Shown in pieces: positions 58,601-64,000 of a stretch of 64,000 nucleotides of DNA (the first letter of the stretch is position 1; each line of letters starts with the position of its first letter). The position numbers and the translations under genes were made by a program. Origin of the DNA: Adenanthera pavonina (lineage: Eukaryota; Streptophyta; Magnoliopsida; Fabales; Fabaceae). The stretch spans positions 4,181,501 through 4,245,500 of the forward strand of contig JAIVEN010000020.1 of the NCBI GenBank assembly GCA_026686845.1. The letters run 5' to 3'. Below the pieces are notes generated by a model. That model saw only the letters and a program-made list of their open reading frames with translations. It searched no databases and had not been told where the DNA came from.

Positions 58601-60109
58601 ATGTATCTTGTTGAACAAAAACCTCAATTAGAACAAAACAATAAATAGACTTACTACTAACATCTAATTGTGTGTTCATGCAATTAGAGACTCAAACAAT
58701 ATTGCAGTTCTTTCAGCAAGTTAGATTTAGCCTAGGAAGGAAGTGGATTAGAACAGATTGCTAATTCAATGAATCAACCCATTTTAGATGATTGCTCTTG
58801 TTTTGACCATTCATCTAGTGGATTGAAAGACTTTGTAATTCACTCAAGCTGAACACCTGAGTTAAGTACTTGCAACATAGTCATTAAGTGTAAGGATAAC
58901 ACCTCTCAAAGGATCTATTAATCAACGCACAAAACAATCATGAGAATTGTCAAGCTTCACAAGCAACGAAGAATGCTTACCAGATTTGGAGCAGCCCAAC
59001 CAACGAGAGCAGATAGAATGGTCATAACCTAAATTTTGCAAATTTTCTAAGAACTTTAGACTTACAGAAAATATCAGATATGACATAATAAGCACGTTAT
59101 TTTAACAAAAACAGAAAGATAGCAATGAAGCAAATAGGGAGAAAAAAAATTTTTTTCCTTACAATCAAAGCTGATAGGCAACCTGACAAGACAAGCCGTC
59201 TGGGGTAACGCATAGCCAGGATCTGGAAATAAGCATCATGATATCAGATAGTCAGAGTTTTGATTACTAGTTCTCCAAACCATACAAAGAAACAAAAAGC
59301 ACTTTTTTTTTTTGTCAACGACGGGGCATTGAAGAAAAACGAGTATAACAGAATATTTCAAAATGGCTTCATCAAACAACAGTTCAGAGTTCAGACGCAT
59401 AACTTAGCTCAGTACTACAGCAATTGAGAATGAATTATTAAAAAATCTTGTAAATTGAGAACAGTACAACGACTGATTACTAGTTCATAAAAAAACTCAT
59501 TAGAATAAAACCATTTAATACTTTACGCAGTTCCTTGTCAAATATCAAACAGAATAGCAGGGGAAAAAATAAAGAAAGAAAGAAGGCGAACAAAGCAACA
59601 TCTCTGGAAGTTATTGTCGATGATAACATACTAATCTCTAACACATACTGACCCACAGTATCCAACCCATGAATACAGAGTACCTAGTTCTTATGTGCTG
59701 TCCACAGCCGATGAAAAATAAGCTGTCTTCAAACGAGTTTAAACGAAAATAAGAAAATACATTGGCTTGCATGATGAATCGGCTCCAGCCAAACCATAGA
59801 ATATTGTTAGCCAAAATTTTCAGATTCCACTATAAGTACTTTTTCCCCTTTTGGTTGAAAGGGCCAAAAATTGTAAAACATCAAATAAAGAAGAAGAACA
59901 ACACAAATTTTCTCGGAAAAAACTAACCGCAGCCGCAAAAAATGTTTTATCCCCGATTTCAGAGAGCACAGTTATAGCCAGCGACTTGGTAAAACCCTAA
60001 TCAACCAAGAAAAAGAGAATCAGGAGACACATAAGGAAATCAAAAAGCAAAAGGAAATCAACTTCTGCGGTCGAACGGAGCACGAAGTTACCTGAACGAC
60101 GGAACTCAT
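55643..60109 (-). CDS. GDT1-like (UPF0016) cation transporter, copy B
   Basis: Same twelve-exon structure as copy A: 60092-60109, 59928-59996, 59163-59222, 58981-59028, 58279-58367, 58133-58169, 58002-58049, 56753-56821, 56620-56664, 56474-56535, 56125-56197, 55643-55711. It encodes 228 residues from MSSVVQ to FLTPIE. Ten of twelve exons have exactly the length of copy A. Exon 8 gains one codon and the last exon loses one. The signature motifs are SEIGDKTFFAAA and GEWGDKSQLATIG: both have Lys where copy A has Arg. The acidic loop is weaker here (EAEELAEVEAKLDADCKANG). The gene is open and all splice sites are GT-AG, so it looks functional. It is the tandem duplicate of copy A; introns are longer, partly from insertions at 55786-55831 and 57429-57473. 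Confidence 0.93.
55786..55831. mobile_element. Micro-insertion, 22 bp, with 12-bp direct repeats (GDT1 copy B, last intron)
   Basis: accaactagtgg (55786-55797) and accaacttgtgg (55820-55831) differ once. They flank a T15 run with gtgaca. On the minus strand the insert reads TGTCAC plus poly(A). Confidence 0.55.
57429..57473. mobile_element. Micro-insertion, 13 bp, with 16-bp direct repeats (GDT1 copy B, intron 7)
   Basis: caactgttttaattct (57429-57444) and caactattttaattct (57458-57473) differ once and flank tttttggtaggta, which is TACCTACC plus an A tail on the minus strand. Confidence 0.6.
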
Positions 60110-60302
60110 TTCGGGAGAATGCAGAGGAACTGCGGAATACACAGAGAAGAGAAGAGAAGCTGGAAATGTTGTGTTAATGTAAACTCAGACCCTGGTGTTG
60201 GTTTGGTGATACCTGTGTCAGCTAGCCAAGTCGCCGTTTGATCCTTCGAATTTCCAGATTAATTAATTCGAAGGAGAAAGGACAAATGAGCTACTAAATA
60301 TT

Positions 60303-60339
60303 TTGGACCATATGTTTATCCAAAAAAAATTGGACCATA
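60303..60339. mobile_element. Micro-insertion, 17 bp, with 10-bp direct repeats
   Basis: ttggaccata at 60303-60312 recurs exactly at 60330-60339 around tgtttatccaaaaaaaa, which has its A tail on the plus strand. It lies about 200 bp upstream of the copy B start. Confidence 0.55.
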
Positions 60340-62904
60340 GAAATCAGAGCATGAGATTCAATGCCTGTGACGTGAGTGATGAATGGCTTCAAAAGTTTTG
60401 AAACACTGAGCTGAATCGCGGCAGAATAAAAAGATGCAATTTCGGGTCGTACAGCACCGCCGTTATCGTTGGAGCTGCTTTGTTTATACCAACATTAAAA
60501 AAATCCAAACGAATCTTAAAAGCGATCACAGTAGTAATTTAAAATTCAATGATTTAATGATAATTTAATTAAAATTAAATTGATGATAATAAATTTAATT
60601 ATATTTTAATTTTATATATTATATAAAAAATTAAAAATATTATTAATAAATTTTATAATCTAATATTACAATCTAAACAAGTTAATATTCATCATAATTA
60701 TATTTTAAATTTAAAATAATTAATTAATATTTTTTATATTATTTATTAAGCAAATTTATTATTATTAATAATTATATATCATAATAATACTTATACAATA
60801 TTATAATATAAAAAGAAAAAATTTATACAAAAAATAATACTATTTAATATTAAAAATAATATTATTTCATCTTAAAAATTAAATAAATTTTTAAAAAATT
60901 AAAAAAATAGACTGGTTTAATCAGTTTTGTACACCAGTTTTGAAAATAACCAATCGAAATCTATGATTGAATTGGATCTGATACTGGTTCTTAATCTAAC
61001 CAGTTAAATCTATCAATAGAATTTGTTTTAACCTTGTTGATACAATTCCAAAATTAAACACACACCATAAAAATGTAATATTTAAAAATAATAATAAAAT
61101 CAATTAATATATTAATATATACGTGTGTATGTATATTAACGGTAGGAAGTGAATCATTTGTGAATAATATATTCTCTTCCGTATTATTTATAAGACTTTT
61201 TGAACTAAATTACACTAATTAAAAAAATGGTTAAAACTAATTGAGGTCTTAATCATATTTTAAAAATAAAATATTATCACAATATTTCAAAATTATTTTT
61301 AATTAAAAACATAAAAATGGCTCCCTTATTCACATGCAAAAGAAAATAAAGAACCCTACTTCCAATACAACAATTATAAATATAAAGGTTAGCTTTTGAA
61401 TTTTATATTGCAAATCAATATATCCAAACTTCCTTATTTTTGTGAAATCCTGCAAATTTACCAATTTATATTTTGTTTTGGATTTTGTTTTGTTTTGGTT
61501 TAAGCAAATTGTCCTCTACAAATGTCCTGTGGTCAAAAAATTTGCTATCCACCGAGTTTGATATAGTGTGTAACATGTATTGGTGGGTGTTGCTTTAAAG
61601 CTAGGGAACTTGATGCTGTTAATGTGTGAGTGGCTATGATAGAAAAGGGCAAACACATATTTATGTGTCGCTTTTATTGATTCCTGAAACGTGGATAGGG
61701 CAGCATCAGTAGTTTTCAAGCAATGATAATACGGCACCAACCGATTAGCTCAAGCGGAGGCCTTTCTATTCAATCTTCACCTGCCTTCTGTTTTGTTTCT
61801 TCTTTCGTCACACTACGCCAAATTATTCTATTTAATTGTTTCATTTTGGAAATAATAATAAATAAATTGATGCTTGAAAATTAATACTATATTTATTATG
61901 GTTATTGGCCAAAAAATTAAAAAAAGATTTGACTTTTTTCCCTACAATAAGTGCACCTAAATTTCTATAAGAGATATATCACTTTTTCTTTTTACATTCT
62001 TTTTTTTTTGTTATTATAATCTTCTATGTATATTTCTTAAGATGATATTTGATAGGATACCAATAATATATTGTTAATGTGATGTGTATAAATAATTTAT
62101 TTTTAAATTGATAATATTAATATCTAAATTCGTTATCAGATAATATCCAATTATTTTAATATTTTAAAATAATCAGTCATTTCAATAATTTTCTCAATAG
62201 TTTTAAATGATAGTAATTATATTTACAATTTACATGAGATAAATAATTAAGTTAATTACTTAAATTTACAATTAGGAATGATGTTATCCCTAACATAAAT
62301 ATAAAATATATGGTTTCGTTGCTACTTAACAAGCGCCCGCTTCATAATATATTTCCCTTTTGTGTCGTTTTCTTTTTAAGTTTTTTGGTTAATTAAACTT
62401 ACAAAACTGGATAAAACCTTTTTTTTTTAATTTACATGTTAAATAATCTATGATATCAAAAGTTGTGTTGGTTCGCTATCTATTAAAAGTTATTTATGAA
62501 CTTACTTTTATGAATATACTTTTGAATTTACTATTAGTTAACTTACATTTATGTATTAATGATTGAGTGTGGAATGCATCTTCATTAATTCAATAATATA
62601 CAATAATTTGTAAAATAAATAAAGAATGAAAAGTGAGAAGTTCAGACGAAAAAAGAAAAGAAAAGTGAGATGCATGGTCGTCAGTACTAGTCAATAAAGA
62701 GAGTAAATTAATGCAGATCTTCATGTTCCGATGAATGACAAAATAATTACACTTTCATAAATACAATAAAGATATTCTTTTGGCCAGACTAAATAATACC
62801 CCTTTTTATTTGCCAAGTGGACTTACAACACTCTAAATCCCTGAAAAAACTACAAAACATCAACAATCCCATTCCCACTTCTAACATTACAAAGATCCCC
62901 ATGG

Positions 62905-63157
62905 TACTCTCTCCATTTCATTTTGATTATTGTTTAATTAGGTTCTCGCACAATGATAAAGAAAAATAACAAATAATTAAATAAGTGATGCAGTTTTACC
63001 GAATTGTACTTATTCCAGCTTCTGTTTTCCATTAGTTAATAACTCATTAGGGATAGAATTGGGGAAAAGCATTTGTGCATTGACATTATAAAATGATGGT
63101 CAAGATGGAATAAAAAAATTTTGCTAAAGTGAAAATTAAAAGGGAAAGGAGGGAGTA
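62905..63157. mobile_element. Stowaway-like MITE
   Basis: Starts tactctctccatttcatttt and ends gggaaaggagggagta. The ends are inverted copies of the CTCCCTCC type next to TA. No coding content. Confidence 0.55.
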
Positions 63158-63609
63158 AGTTCTATGAGCTTGAAGGGAAAACTGCCAGCCAAACATTGTA
63201 ATTTGAAGGGATTATAATGTGGATATCATATATAAAATTTATAACAAGTTATTTTGGTTTAAATCAAGATTTTTAATATTGGACCTCTAATTACTTCTTC
63301 AGCTTCAAAATATAAATTTTATTTAATTAATTGTACAAAAATCAAGGAAGGTAATTTTACTCATTAAATCTGTAAAAAAATAATTTATTTCTAATACTCC
63401 TATTTAACGCATTACATTTAAAGTTTGTTATGTCTCTTATATTTAATTGTAGATACAGGTGAAATAAGAAAAAAAAGAATATTTAATGTCTCAAAAATTA
63501 CTAAATGAGACTTATATTTTAAATCAAAATAAACTTTTGAAATAGAAGTTATGTTTTGAACTAGAGGAATTATACTTTATTTATTTTTGTTATGCAATCT
63601 CTAGAAATT

Positions 63610-64000
63610 TTGGCAAAAAGCACATTTTTAATCCCTTAATTTTATATTAGATTTCATTTTGATCCATAACTATATTTTGTTTCTTTTTAATTTTTTAATT
63701 TTTAAAATATAATAAAAATTTTCTCTATTACTAACATCGTTTAGCTATGTCATCCTGAAATACAAAGTATTATTCAATATTGGCACATATCAAATTTCAC
63801 AACCAAATCATTAATATCTTTATGTATTCATTATTCTTAAATTTAAAAATTTTTAAATTAAATTAAAAAATTAAAAATAAATTATTATAAACTTTTAAAC
63901 AAAACTTTAATTTTAGAATTTTTTATCAAAAAAAAATGAGTTGACTAAATGTGCAAGCATTCTCAAATGCTTTAATACTCTATCATCATTTTAGTTAAAC
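63610..64000. mobile_element. Left arm of a long-inverted-repeat element, cut by the window end
   Basis: tggcaaaaagcacattttta, then atcccttaatttta, then tttttaattttttaattttt follow the same order as the left arm of the element at 33093. The other arm is not in the window. Confidence 0.45.

Larger units (their letters stand above)
60110..64000. other. Upstream flank of GDT1 copy B and AT-rich repeat DNA to the window end
   Basis: About 60110-60500 is the 5' flank of copy B. The remainder is strongly AT-rich and holds no supported gene. It includes a Stowaway-like element (62905-63157), an A-box-like motif (gattagctcaagcgg, about 61742-61756) that may be a truncated SINE, and the left arm of a long-inverted-repeat element from about 63610. 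Confidence 0.5.

Noticed and set aside
1..64000. CRISPR arrays, prokaryotic operons, phage or viral genes
   Set aside because: None are present; gene structure is that of a plant nuclear genome throughout.

Overview
This is a plant nuclear window, most likely from a eudicot. It is AT-rich, genes are broken into many short exons with GT-AG introns, and intergenic DNA is full of small non-autonomous transposons and A/T-rich debris. The species cannot be named from the sequence alone. There is no prokaryotic, organellar or viral gene block.

Left part (1-16.1 kb, all minus strand): a chloroplast-targeted metallo-beta-lactamase-fold hydrolase (954-4805), a BRO1-like endosomal protein (6523-9514) and a single-exon ATL-type RING-H2 ubiquitin ligase (15076-16014). 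They are separated by AT-rich DNA with MITE-like repeats and an RNase H-like coding relic near 12.7 kb.

Centre (21.4-42 kb, plus strand): a complete 15-exon gene for Mediator subunit MED25 (21438-31887, 850 residues by my exon joining). Two partial tandem copies of its 3' half follow. The first (34310-38360) is visibly broken. The second (38690-41700) keeps five exons open and correctly spliced but lacks the von Willebrand domain and the last two exons.

Right part (43.5-60.2 kb): a decayed LHT-type amino-acid transporter pseudogene with a MITE inside it, a ClpS1 (Clp protease adaptor) pseudogene that kept its introns, and two intact tandem GDT1-like (UPF0016) cation transporter genes on the minus strand (50633-53428 and 55643-60109). 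The last 4 kb holds only AT-rich DNA and repeats.

The genes do not form a pathway; this is an ordinary gene neighbourhood. The most unusual structures are (i) a recurrent class of very short poly(A)/poly(T) insertions, each flanked by direct repeats of 9-18 bp, including one whose near-empty site survives in the MED25 duplicate, and (ii) the tandem series of MED25 fragments that carry only the activator-binding (ACID) part.
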